Below are positions 21,468-32,200 of a stretch of 64,000 bases of DNA, piece by piece. This DNA is from Sorghum bicolor (lineage: Eukaryota; Streptophyta; Magnoliopsida; Poales; Poaceae), in the NCBI RefSeq assembly GCF_000003195.3, contig NC_012876.2:48665276-48729275 (forward strand), in the 5' to 3' direction. Below the pieces are notes generated by a model, which was given only the letters and a program-made list of their open reading frames with translations, did not search any database and was not told where the DNA came from. The position numbers and the translations under genes were made by a program. How positions within the stretch are numbered: position 1 is the first letter of the stretch; every line of letters starts with the position of its first letter.

Positions 21468-22166
21468 TGTTGACACCGTTTTTGGGCACGTGTCCATGTT
21501 TGGTAGAGTACAGGCCAGCAGGATAGGACGGCGGTGTTTTGTCTACAGGATGAATTGCCGATGAGGATGGTTGCCGATGAAGGAGAGATTGAACGTGACT
21601 AAGTCTATAGGTGGTGTGGTGTCTGTGCCGATGGCTACGACAAGGAAGTCTGCCGATGACTATGACAAGAGAGTCTGCTGATGATACGGAAGGAGAGTCC
21701 GGGAGTTGTCGATCGGTTTGTGGAGATGTTCCAGCTTGTCACGGGGGGATAGCTTTATGTTTTCCTTAGTTATTTAAATCGTTTTGTATACGGATTCTAT
21801 GTAATTTGGAATTCGAATTCTAGTCGTGTCTGGTTGTAGCTCTTTGAGCAGGGTATAAATATAGACCCTAGGGCCTTGTAATGAGATATCTATCAATCAA
21901 TCAAACACACGTTTTTACTCATATTCCAGCATCTACTTTTTCCTTTTTATTACGAGTTCTTAGGAATTCGTCGACTTAAGCTCGGCGCGTTCTCAAGTTC
22001 CGCGTGAGTACCTCTTAGCCGTGACATCCAGGCGCATCGTTGTTGTCAGGACTAAAGTATTCGAGTTACCACCTTTGCCGATAGAAAGGTCAAATCGGCT
22101 GGCACGCCTTAACGTTTGAATCGGGTATTAGCCCTTTGTGTTTGCAGAATAACTTTTGCACCAACA
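21468..22166 (+). repeat. C1 5' LTR (699 bp)
   Basis: TGTTGACACC...GCACCAACA. U3 carries GCCGAT at 21557, 21573, 21627 and 21652 and a CACGTG G-box near 21486. TATAAATA at 21854-21861 is the likely promoter. A 22-bp segment present in the 3' LTR is missing near 21944. Confidence 0.95.
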
Positions 22167-22173
22167 CATCTTT

Positions 22174-22191
22174 TGGCACGCCCAGTGGGAC
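22174..22191 (+). other. C1 primer-binding site
   Basis: TGGCACGCCCAGTGGGAC, seven bases after the LTR end. C2 has TGGCATGCCCGGTGGGAC in the same place. The tRNA is not assigned. Confidence 0.75.
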
Positions 22192-22212
22192 AGATTCATG
22201 ATCAAGATCAAC

Positions 22213-23883
22213 ATGTCGACTTCTGAGTTTGATCAAGAGAACGTCATCCCCGTGACGGAAGCCAATCTCAAGGATGAGCAGAAGCAAGATATTGCTAAAG
22301 CCATGGAGGATTACAAGCAGCAATGCCTGAGGTCCTTTAGCATGAACAGGAGCGGTGAGGTGATTCAGAAGGATGCACTGCCGGCACCTCGGCAGGTTAC
22401 TTTTGAGTCCAATCCTGGCAAACTTCAAGAGATGGTTGACAGCGCTATCAACCGTGCTTTGATCAACCAAGCTGGTGTACTGTCTAATACGGTTTTCAAT
22501 GCCGTGGCAAGAACTTTCAAGGAGGGACAATTGCCACCAGATTATGTGGGCCCCACTTATCACCAGCCAAAGTCACCAGTGGTCACAGCTCCATCGGCTG
22601 CTACGGCCGCTGCGGGTATGGAGATTCCTGTTCCGCCAAGCACGTTGGGAGTCACCAATGGACAGTCTATGCCGATGACAACTAATCCACAGACTTCAGA
22701 TGGGCAGATTAAACTTGCCACAGATCTGTTAGCATCGGCAATGACAGGACTAACTCCTCCTCCCAACTGGTGGGGTTATGGTATGCCTCCAGAGTTAACG
22801 CCAGGTACATCACAGACGACTGATATGAGAGGCAAGACTCCTATGGCATCGGCACCTCCCAATATGCCGATGAACCAGAGTCCCCAGTATACTACAACTA
22901 CTACTGCAAGACCTTACACTGGGAATTCTCAAGCTCCATTGTTCCAGACGCCTAACACATCGGCAGACTTGATGTTGATGCAACAGAGGTCTATGACTCA
23001 ATCAGGGTATGTCAATTCAATGATGATGCCCAATTACCAGTCATCGGCAGGGCCTATGCTGATGAACGCTAATAATGGATGGCTTGGGCAGCAAGTCTTT
23101 CCGCAAACACCCCAACAGAGTCACCAGGCTACAGGGTTCCAGCAAGGACAGATCTATCCCGGGTTCCAGAATCAGGGGATCCCTAACCAGCCAATGAATC
23201 TCGGGCAGCAGGTCAGCGGACAGCAGATTGGCGGGCAACAGCTCGGTGGTCCACAGGTTGGAGGCCAGATGATCAACCCAATGTTCCGTGCAGATCGTGC
23301 ACCGAACAGACACGTGGAGGCTTACCAGCAGGCACCTGATCCGCAACCGCACCATCGGCAAGATGCCGGTGCATACTGGGCCGATAAGATTGCTGAAGTA
23401 ATGAGAGACCAATTCGGGATAAAACCCAAAGTCAATACTTACTCTTATCGGACACCGTATCCTCCTGCATACGACTTGATCCCGCTTCCGCATCGATACA
23501 AGGTACCGGATTTTACTAAGTTTTCTGGGCAGGATGACACGTCGACCATGGAACACGTCAACAGGTTCATCATTCAATGCGGAGAAGCTGGTAACAGAGA
23601 CGAGTTAAGGGTTCGTCTATTTTCATCATCATTGTCTGGATCGGCTTTTACTTGGTTTATATCACTACCTCCCAACTCAATGATTACTTGGGCCGATTTG
23701 GAAAAACAATTCCATAAATACTTCTTTTTTGGGGTCCATGAGAAGAAGATCACCGATTTGGTCAAATTAAGGCAGCGTAATGATGAATCGGTTGAGAGTT
23801 TTGTACAGAGGATACGGGAAGTCAAGAACAAGTGCTATAGTCTGGTTCTGGACGATCGGCAGCTAGCCGATTTGGCTTTCTAG
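22213..23883 (+). CDS. C1 gag, N-terminal frame ending at a TAG shared with C2
   Basis: The start is placed at the ATG at 22213 because C2 has an ATG at the same place (35776); an upstream in-frame ATG at 22198 is absent from C2. The protein begins MSTSEFDQENVIPV, then runs through a long P/Q/G/N-rich disordered region (about residues 110-370) with GGQQ repeats. A capsid-like gag domain follows (YKVPDFTKFSGQD, TMEHVNRFI, RNDESVESFVQRIRE). The frame stops at TAG 23881-23883, and coding sense resumes in the same frame (GLLPNIRDKY). C2 carries the same TAG at 44560-44562. Confidence 0.85.
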   Translation: MSTSEFDQENVIPVTEANLKDEQKQDIAKAMEDYKQQCLRSFSMNRSGEVIQKDALPAPRQVTFESNPGKLQEMVDSAINRALINQAGVLSNTVFNAVARTFKEGQLPPDYVGPTYHQPKSPVVTAPSAATAAAGMEIPVPPSTLGVTNGQSMPMTTNPQTSDGQIKLATDLLASAMTGLTPPPNWWGYGMPPELTPGTSQTTDMRGKTPMASAPPNMPMNQSPQYTTTTTARPYTGNSQAPLFQTPNTSADLMLMQQRSMTQSGYVNSMMMPNYQSSAGPMLMNANNGWLGQQVFPQTPQQSHQATGFQQGQIYPGFQNQGIPNQPMNLGQQVSGQQIGGQQLGGPQVGGQMINPMFRADRAPNRHVEAYQQAPDPQPHHRQDAGAYWADKIAEVMRDQFGIKPKVNTYSYRTPYPPAYDLIPLPHRYKVPDFTKFSGQDDTSTMEHVNRFIIQCGEAGNRDELRVRLFSSSLSGSAFTWFISLPPNSMITWADLEKQFHKYFFFGVHEKKITDLVKLRQRNDESVESFVQRIREVKNKCYSLVLDDRQLADLAF

Positions 23884-25869
23884 GGTTTGTTGCCAAACAT
23901 CAGGGACAAATACACATCTCAGGAGTTTGAAAGCTTAAGTCATCTGGTGCAAAGAATCTCTGATCAAGACATCAAGCCGTTTGAACCCAAGAGAGCATGG
24001 AACAAAAGGGTGTCGTTCGTTGATGAAGCAACAAGCTCAGATTCTGATGAGGAACCAGTCATCGGCTTGGCCGAGTGGGTGAAAAACAAGAAGCCGATGT
24101 CTTGTCCTTTTGGACACAAAGAACCAGAGAAATTTGCGTTTGACACCGCTAAAGCCGATAGGATATTCGACTTTCTGCTCCAGGAAGGTCAGATCAAACT
24201 GTCACCTAATCACGTGATCCCATCGGCTGAAGAATTGAAAAGGATGAAATATTGCAAGTGGCACAATGCAACTTCTCATGACACTAACGAGTGCAAGCTG
24301 TTCAGACAGCAACTGCAATCGGCTATAGAATCTGGGAGAATCAAATTTGACAGTTCCAAGACCCAGAAGCCGATGAAGATTGACCAACATCCTTTCCCAA
24401 CGAACATGTTGGATGCTAAGGGAAAAGCCAAGGTCTTAACCTCAGAAGCAGCCGAGAGAAGTGCATCGGTGGATCCTCGGCATCAAGTCACTACTACCAA
24501 TGCAAGAGGAAGGATCTTGGTCCAGGAAAGAACCGGCCCAGGAAGGTCTCCCCGATCTGGGATCGTAATAACTCACAGAAGGCCTCGGGAAACTTGGCAG
24601 CAACGAGAAGATCGGTACCGGCGCCAGCAGGAAGATTATCGTCGGGAAGAAGAAAGACACCGACAGGAGTGGAATCGGCATAGGGATCACTGGGATTGTC
24701 CGTTCTTCATCCATTGCTGGGAGGAGAATATCAAGCTTCGTACTGTCAGAGATTGCCCTGAGTGCAACGGTTATGATCGGTACGACAGGTCCGATCGGAA
24801 CTATCGTGATAATGATCGGCGCTTTGATGGGCCGATTAGAGGGAGATCGTCCGTCTATGATCAGCTAGGGGGCAGACTCAGTGTGCTTGACAGGCTTGGT
24901 GATCGTGTCCAATATTTTCCCAAGAACCAGGAAGAACTTGAGGAGATGGCTAATGCACGAGTTCCCGACGAATTCATATTTTGCAGGGATGCCAATAGGC
25001 ATCAGATGGAGTCAAGGGAAAATCATCGCCCGGCAGCAAGGCAGAAGCCGCTTCCTCCATGGTGTCCAGAAGGGTTGACCAAGACACAGAAAAGGAGGTT
25101 GCAGCGCGAAAGGCAAGAAGGGCTAAGCAAGGGCGAGAACTCTGGTCAGCCTGGAGGTCAGCAGCAATCAGATCCCAAGGAGGAAGGTCCATCGGCAGAT
25201 ATCAACATGGTCTTTATGTTGCCGATGGAGTTTCTTGCGCCATCCAGAGATGATGAGTTGGGATTGTCCGACCAAATAGCTCAATTGGCTCTGGATCCAA
25301 TGACAGCTATCTTCGAGAAACCTGTCGATGATGAAAGACAACATCTCAAGGCTCTGTTTGTCAAAGTGAGGGTTGATGGGCAGCCGATGACCAAGATTCT
25401 AGTTGATGGTGGGGCTGCTATAAACATCATGCCGTATGCAGTATATCGGAAGCTTGGGAGAGGGGATCAGGATTTGACCAAGACCGATATGATGCTTAAA
25501 GACCTTGAAGGGAACGTGTCTGCAGTCAAGGGGGCAATATGTGTAGAGTTGACCATCGGCAGCAAAACCTTGCCGACAACCTTCTTTGTGATCAATGGAA
25601 AGGGTGCTTACAACTTGCTATTGGGAAGAGATTGGATTCACGCTAATTGTTGCATCCCGTCTACAATGCACCAATGCTTGGTTCAGTGGGTAGGAGACAA
25701 AATTGAGATTGTCCTGGGAGATTCTTCTTATGTTATTGCGTCGGCAGAGGCGGACACCTTTGAGAGGACTAGGTGTATTTCAGGAGAAGTTTGGGAGAAG
25801 GATTTTCTCAAGGTTGCCGATTACGAGATTCCACCGATCCAAGCAGTCGGTTCTGACGAAGGTTTTTAA
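23884..25869 (+). CDS. C1 gag C-terminus and aspartic protease
   Basis: Same frame as the preceding gag after its TAG, open to the TAA at 25867-25869. It contains a CX2HX4HX4C knuckle (CKWHNATSHDTNEC), a long R/D/Y-rich basic segment, PPWCPEGLTKTQKRRLQRE, and a retropepsin-like domain with ILVDGGAAINIMPY and NLLLGRDWIH. The TAA overlaps the next ATG as TAATG, an arrangement also kept in C2, so RT may be translated by stop-start coupling. Confidence 0.85.
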   Translation, partial: GLLPNIRDKYTSQEFESLSHLVQRISDQDIKPFEPKRAWNKRVSFVDEATSSDSDEEPVIGLAEWVKNKKPMSCPFGHKEPEKFAFDTAKADRIFDFLLQEGQIKLSPNHVIPSAEELKRMKYCKWHNATSHDTNECKLFRQQLQSAIESGRIKFDSSKTQKPMKIDQHPFPTNMLDAKGKAKVLTSEAAERSASVDPRHQVTTTNARGRILVQERTGPGRSPRSGIVITHRRPRETWQQREDRYRRQQEDYRREEERHRQEWNRHRDHWDCPFFIHCWEENIKLRTVRDCPECNGYDRYDRSDRNYRDNDRRFDGPIRGRSSVYDQLGGRLSVLDRLGDRVQYFPKNQEELEEMANARVPDEFIFCRDANRHQMESRENHRPAARQKPLPPWCPEGLTKTQKRRLQRERQEGLSKGENSGQPGGQQQSDPKEEGPSADINMVFMLPMEFLAPSRDDELGLSDQIAQLALDPMTAIFEKPVDDERQHLKALFVKVRVDGQPMTKILVDGGAAINIMPYAVYRKLGRGDQDLTKTDMMLKDLEGNVSAVKGAICVELTIGSKTLPTTFFVINGKGAYNLLLGRDWIHANCCIPSTMHQCLVQWVGDKIEIVLGDSSYVIASAEADTFERTRCISGEVWEKDFLKVADYEIPPIQAVGSDEGF

Positions 25870-27476
25870 TGGATAGGTTCGCCGATGATGGAAAATTAGG
25901 CCAGGGATTCACGTCGGCCGATGATCTAGTAGAGGTAGACATAGGTAGTGGTGATAAACCTAGACCCACTTTTATTAGTGCTAAGTTAGATTCTGAGTGT
26001 AAGCAACAGTTAACTGATTTGTTAAAGGAATATAAAGATTGCTTTGCTTGGGATTATACTGAGATGCCTGGTTTGGACCGATCAATTGTCGAACATCGGT
26101 TGCCTATCAAGTCTGGATTTCGGCCGCATCAACAGCCAGCTCGCCGATGTAATCCTAACATCCTCCCTGATATTAAGGCCGAAATCACCAAACTTATTGA
26201 AGCTAAGTTTATTCGGCAGTGTCGGTATGCCGAATGGATTTCCAATGTTGTTCCGGTCTACAAGAAGAACGGGAAGCTTCGGGTCTGCATTGATTTCAGG
26301 AATCTCAATAAAGCTACGCCGATGGATGGATACCCAATGCCAGTTGCCGATCTGTTGGTTGACGCCACGGCTGGGCATCGAATTATTAGCTTTATGGATG
26401 GCAATGCAGGATACAATCAAATATTCATGGCTGAAGAAGATATTCCAAAGACTGCGTTCAGGTGCCCTGGTCATGTTGGATTGTTTGAATGGATAGTTAT
26501 GACTTTTGGCCTTAAAAATGCTGGTGCTACTTATCAAAGGGCCATGAATTTTATATTTCATGAGTTCATCGGCAAACTGGTAGAGATTTATATTGATGAT
26601 GTGGTGGTCAAGTCTGGGGACTTCGCAAATCATCTTGCCGATCTACGAAAGGTGTTGGAGTGCACAAGGAAGCATGGATTAAAGATGAATCCCAATAAGT
26701 GTGCATTTGGTGTATCGGCAGGGCAATTTCTTGGTTTCATGGTGCATCAAAGGGGGATTGAGATAAGTCGAAGATCTATCGATGCCATCAATAAGATAGT
26801 GGCCCCTACCAACAAGACCGAGCTCCAGTCCTTGATCGGCAAGATAAATTTTATCAGAAGATTTATATCTAATTTGTCTGGTAAAATTCGTGCTTTCAGT
26901 CCTCTTCTGAAGTTAAAGGCCGATCAAGAGTTTGTTTGGGGAAAAGAACAACAGTTGGCTCTGGATGAAATCAAGAATTATTTAGTAAATCCTCCAGTTC
27001 TAATTCCACCTCAGCAAGGAAAGCCCTTCAGATTGTATTTGTCTACCGATGTGATGGTCATCGGTTCGGCTTTAATTCAGGAGTTTGAAGGGAAAGAGCG
27101 TGTAATTTATTATTTAAGCAGGAGGTTGATTGATGCCGAGACCAGGTATTCGGCTATTGAGAAATTGTGCTTGTGCTTATATTTCTCTTGTATAAAGTTG
27201 AGGCATTACTTGCTATCGGCCGAATGCACTGTTATTTGCAAGGATGATGTGGTCCGGTACATGCTGTCCATGCCGAATATGAGTGGCAGGATCGGTAAGT
27301 GGATTTTGGCGCTGTCGGAGTTCGACTTGCGTTATGAATCGGCTAAGGCGGTTAAGGGACAGATTATAGCCGATTTTGTAACCCAGCATTGCGGTACATT
27401 GGAGGCTTTGGAAATTGTGCCTTGGACTCTTTTCTTTGATGGGTCTACATGTGACCGGGGGCAGGAATCGGCATAG
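25869..27476 (+). CDS. C1 reverse transcriptase and first RNase H
   Basis: ATG at 25869-25871, sharing its A with the previous stop. RT motifs present: [37 protein letters not shown] and the catalytic YIDD in VEIYIDDVVVKS. A degenerate RNase H/connection region follows (RLYLSTD, YYLSRRLIDAETRY). It ends early at 27474-27476, because a G run at about 27457 has five G where C2 has six. The second RNase H is therefore out of frame. Confidence 0.85.
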   Translation: MDRFADDGKLGQGFTSADDLVEVDIGSGDKPRPTFISAKLDSECKQQLTDLLKEYKDCFAWDYTEMPGLDRSIVEHRLPIKSGFRPHQQPARRCNPNILPDIKAEITKLIEAKFIRQCRYAEWISNVVPVYKKNGKLRVCIDFRNLNKATPMDGYPMPVADLLVDATAGHRIISFMDGNAGYNQIFMAEEDIPKTAFRCPGHVGLFEWIVMTFGLKNAGATYQRAMNFIFHEFIGKLVEIYIDDVVVKSGDFANHLADLRKVLECTRKHGLKMNPNKCAFGVSAGQFLGFMVHQRGIEISRRSIDAINKIVAPTNKTELQSLIGKINFIRRFISNLSGKIRAFSPLLKLKADQEFVWGKEQQLALDEIKNYLVNPPVLIPPQQGKPFRLYLSTDVMVIGSALIQEFEGKERVIYYLSRRLIDAETRYSAIEKLCLCLYFSCIKLRHYLLSAECTVICKDDVVRYMLSMPNMSGRIGKWILALSEFDLRYESAKAVKGQIIADFVTQHCGTLEALEIVPWTLFFDGSTCDRGQESA

Positions 27477-29101
27477 TACTAGTTTCCCCTCGGGGAAGGA
27501 AGTATGAGTTTTCCTTGCCGATTGTTGCTACATCGACAAATAATCAGGCTGAGTATCAAGCTTTAATAAAGGGATTAGAGTTGTTGAGAGAGGTTCATGC
27601 TGATGCTGTTGAGGTCTTCGGGGATTCTATGCTAGTTATAAATCAGTTGGCTGGGAGCTATGAGTGCCGAAGTGAAGTTCTCATAACTTATTACGAGAGG
27701 AGTATGTGACTGTTAAAGGAATTCAAGGATTTCCGATTGGAGTATGTTCCTCGATTGCATAATGAAGAGGCGAATCGGTTGGCTCAGCATGCTTCGGGAT
27801 ATCAGCCTATAATTAATGCAATATCGGCAATTGGTGCCGATGATTGGAGAAAAGAAATCGTTGATTACTTGAAAGATCCATCTAAGAAAGTCGAAAGACG
27901 AGTTCGGTTTCAAGCTACTAAGTATGTGCTCCTCGAAGATGAATTGTATTACCGAACTATTGATGGAATTCTTCTTCGGTGCTTGGGTGATGATGAAGCT
28001 AGAAGCTTGATGGGAGAAATCCACGAAGGGGTATGTGGAGCACACCAGTCAGCTTTCAAGATGAAGTGGATGATTAGGAGAAACGGATATTATTGGCTGA
28101 CCATACTTGAAGATTGCTTTAAGTATTTCAAAGGGTGTCAAGGCTGTCAAAAGTTTGGCAACGTTCAAAGAGCACCCGCATCGGCCATGAATCCTATTAT
28201 CAAACCTTGGCCGTTCCGGGGATGGGCTATTGATTTGATCGGCCAGATTTATCCACCATCTAGCAAAGGACATAAGTTCATTCTAGTTGCCACCGATTAC
28301 TTCACTAAGTGGGTTGAAGCTATTCCTTTGAAGAAAGTCACATCGGCTAATATGATTGATTTTGTGAAGGAGCACATTATTTACCGGTTTGGGATTCCTC
28401 AGACAATTACTAACGATCAAGGCACTATGTTCACATCAGGGGAGTTTGATGAATTCACGATCGGTATGGGGATCAAAGTGTTGAATTCCTCTCCTTATTA
28501 TGCTCAGGCTAATGGGCAAGCTGAGGCGTCTAACAAAGGAATCATTAAGCTTATTAAACGAAAGGTCGAAGAAAATCCTAGAAGGTGGCATGCATTGTTA
28601 AATGAAGCCCTGTGGTCCTGTCGGATGGCTTGTCATGGATCAACTAAGGTTGCACCTTATCAATTGGTGTATGGACATGATGCGGTATTGCCTTGGGAAA
28701 TTAAGGCTGGGTCTAGGCGACTATCTTTTTAGGATTAGTTGGCCGCCGATGATTATGCTACTTTGATGACAGACGAGTTGGATGATCTAGCAGGGCATCG
28801 GCTAAAAGCTTTGATGAACATAGAAGAGAATAAGAAAAGGGTTGCTAGATGGTACGATAAGAAGGTAAAGGCTAAGGGATTTGCCGATGGAGATTTAGTG
28901 TGGAAATTAATCTTGCCGATCGGGACTAAAAGTTCAAAGTTTGGAAAATGGTCTCCCAATTGGGAGGGTCCGTATCGGATAAGTCGATTGGCTCCTGGTA
29001 ACGCCTACATTCTAAAAGCTCTCGCAGGAGTTGAATTTCCCAGAGCATTAAATGGCAAATATTTGAAGAAGTACTACCCCAGCATATGGGTCGATGCATA
29101 A
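27477..29101 (+). pseudogene. C1 second RNase H and integrase, broken
   Basis: After the G-run frameshift the second RNase H reads NNQAEYQAL and FGDSMLVINQL, then hits a TGA after YYERSM (C2 has CAA there). Integrase follows: an HHCC finger (GAHQSAFKMKW, GCQGCQKF), DDE residues in WAIDLIG, TNDQGTMF and GQAEASNK, then VYGHDAVLPWEI. At about 28731-28738 two TAG codons replace two CAA codons of C2. The final segment (28739-29101) ends PRALNGKYLKKYYPSIW. The catalytic residues remain, but at least four lesions separate the parts. Confidence 0.85.
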
Positions 29102-29111
29102 AGATTTAAGT

Positions 29112-29197
29112 GCCGATAACACTCCTATCGGCTGGATTGAAATGTATCTGGGGCCGGACTTAGTGTTTCAAAAGTTGCCGATAACAATCCTATCGGC
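29112..29197. repeat. Two identical-stem 21-bp hairpins between the convergent genes of C1
   Basis: 29112-29132 and 29177-29197 each read GCCGATA, seven loop bases, TATCGGC: perfect 7-bp stems, starts 65 bp apart. They sit between the pol stop (29101) and the antisense gene stop (29261). C2 keeps the pair at 63508-63528 (one stem base changed) and 63573-63593. Confidence 0.9.
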
Positions 29198-29260
29198 TAG
29201 ATTAAAACAGCAAGAAAGCTAGAAGTGAAGATAAGTAAAGACGTGTCGCCGATGAGAGCT

Positions 29261-32200
29261 TCATATATTCAGTAGCGCCTGGATCACCGATATGGCGTGC
29301 AGCCGAATTTGGTTGGCTGTTTCTATATCTTTGATATCGTCATCGGCAGAACCTTCTATCGGCTTCAGCTTCTTCTTCAACTGCAATGCCTTGCGACCAT
29401 GGATGTTTCGTTCTTGCTCAAGGAGCCTGATGGTCTTTGGCAGTTGGCTCTCTTCCTGTTGGGCTTGAGATAAAGCGTCTTCCACTCGTTTGAGTTCTGC
29501 CAGCAGGGCTTCTATTTTTACTGATAGGTCAGAAATCTTCTGCTTCAGCGCGTCTCTTGAAGATCTCAGGGTGCCGATGTTCTTGTGCTTCTCATCGGTC
29601 AGGAGTTTCTCTTTCATCATTTCTTCAGAAAGCTGGGTCTGAGCAGCTCTGTCGGCAAGGCGCCGAGAAGCCCTCTGGTACTGCAGCTGACGACTTTCCA
29701 GATGTGCAGCTTGGAAGAGGATTTCTTCGACATCGGCTGGAATCTGGCCTCTGAGAGTCCTGAACAGAACCTTGGCTGGGTCGGAGTCATCGACCAGTTG
29801 TGCCGTGTCCTGATGAAGGAGAGCCGATAGTTCTTCTAGCTTGGCTCTGATCTCTGCTGATGCGATCCCAGCTGCCTGGGAGGAGCTCGCTTCATCGCCT
29901 TCATCATCGGAGATATCAATAGCAAAGGAGAATAGGCTGTCAGGAGAGTCCTGCTCCTGAAAAGGAAAATAAAGTGAGTCATTCCATGATCAAGATGCCG
30001 GTAAAAATATTGATGGGAGCTGGATAACTTACTTGCTTCAAGGCGATCTCTTGCCTTTGACTAGAAGATGCTGATGGAGCCGCGGGATGATCGGTCAGAG
30101 ATGCCGATGGAGCTACAGATTGATCGGCCAGGGTTGCCGATGGAACGACGTCAGCTGAAGATTAATAAAAGTCATTATGAGATGAAAAGATGGGTTCATC
30201 AGTATTAACTTTGTAAATATGTTACCTTGAGGAAGGACGGTACTTGTCTGAACGGAGGAAACCACCGGTGCTATAATGGAACCTGCTGGATCGGTGGTTG
30301 GTTCATGAACATCAGCCGATGTGTCTTCTGGCTGAGGTACTTCTTGTTGGAGTTCTTCCAGTTGAGTTTCTTCTACCTGTGGTGCTTCTTGCATTGGAGG
30401 GGGAGATGGTGCTTGCTGAGTCTCTACGTCTGGAGGAGAAGGTGAAGATTCCACCAGAATGGGAGGTACCGGAGGAGGAGGAGGAGTTGCCATTTTCTAG
30501 CACTTTGTTTCTGCCCTGGTACTCTTGGTACCCTTTCTCTTCTGCTGGCTGGACTGAGGGGCATCGGCACCTTGGCTCTTGGTTTTTGCCGATGCACTGG
30601 TTTGCTGTAACAACAAAGAGGAATTTGTGAATACAAGTGTGGCTTATGTAAAGGTAAGATCGGTATAAACGAAGAGGATTAACAGCTACCTTAAAGGCCT
30701 GTGCTAGGGTGGAAGCAGCTACCGATGGCGGAGTCTGGGTCCTCCTGGTGGTAACCTTCCTCAGGCGTATACCTCGATGCACGATGGCAGCCAGAGTAGG
30801 GGCGTTGTGGCCGATTGAGGAGATTGGGCCTGATGCAAATAGGTCAATCGGCTTGCCACTTTTGCTGACCAATGGAGGGGTATCATCAACCTGCAGAAAA
30901 GTACAAGAGTAAATCGCCGATAGAAACAGAATTGAAAGAATTGAAACATTAGTTTGAAAACACTTACAGTATCATTGGGAACTTCATACTCAGGGTCAAT
31001 CATGCCGCGGTACGTAAGGGCCGATTTGCAGAATAGATGCTCCTTCCATTCTGCCCACCACTGATTGTATGCCTGAGTGATGAAGGCGGCTGGAACCCAC
31101 TCCGATAAATCCACGTCTGTATCGGCACTCGATGGCAGTTGGGCTACTCGGATCCATTCAAGGAGACTGTTGATGGTTTCCCTGGGCTTTATTACATCGG
31201 TGTAGCAGAGTGCGATCGGCAGCTGGCCGAAAGCTAACTAACGGGCTAGTGCCGATGGGTTGTAAAATTCATAAGTCTAGGGGGAGGTTTTCCCACTACC
31301 AAAGAAATTCACTGGTATGGCTCTGGGAGTCACTATTGCCATCATCACTTCATTATCCCGGTCAAGAGCTTCATCAAATGGGTTGAAAACCAGGGGAAGC
31401 ATACTGTCTGGGTCATCATAGGCCAACCATGCTCGCTCATCTCTGGCCAAACCCTCATATAGAGTTTGGAAGAATCGGCTGACCTGATCTGGATAACCCC
31501 CTGAACCAGGCAAAACTATGACAGCTTCGCCGAAGTTTAAGGGAGCACGTGTTGCCGATTCCTCTTCACCCAACACATGATTTTTAGATATGTCCCTTGG
31601 TAAACGCTGTGTGAACAGGTTGAATTCAAGGCGCTTGTGCAGATGCAGATTGAGCCACATATTGATAAACCACCAGGGGCCTCCCAAGTTGCCGATAGAC
31701 TGGCCAAGCAAGAGCTTCTTAGTTACTTGGTGGAGGAGGTGATAGGCTGCTCCAAGCAGGTATCGGCCGAGGGGAAATCGGCCACCATTGGCCAGATTTT
31801 CCGCTGCTGCTAGATGAACAGAAGTTGGTCCTGCCGATCGACCACAAAACACGAATTTGTCTAGCCACATGTTCAGAAAGCAGGTCTGCTCCTTTATGTC
31901 AACAGGGCCTGTTTTGCGATATTTTTGGATATACCCTGACCAGCCGCCGATGGAGCGGGTTTCTACCTTAGCACTGGGTTTGGTATCAAAAAAGTGGGTG
32001 CTATCGGCAGAAGAAATGTCTAACCCGGTGAGCATAGCCACATCGGCAAGAGTGGGGGAAACAGGGCCATGGCCAAAGACAAAGGCGTTGAGCGTGTCTG
32101 ACCAGAAGTATGATGCAGCTATCAGCAGTGACTCGTTCCTATGCATATCGGCAATGGACAACCTAATGCATTGGGCTAGATTTCTTTCACCCCATTGGAC

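Noticed and set aside
22090..23831. Minus-strand ORFs opposite family C gag
   Set aside because: They are reverse readings of the real gag frame. No splice structure or domain is found, unlike the antisense gene downstream of pol.
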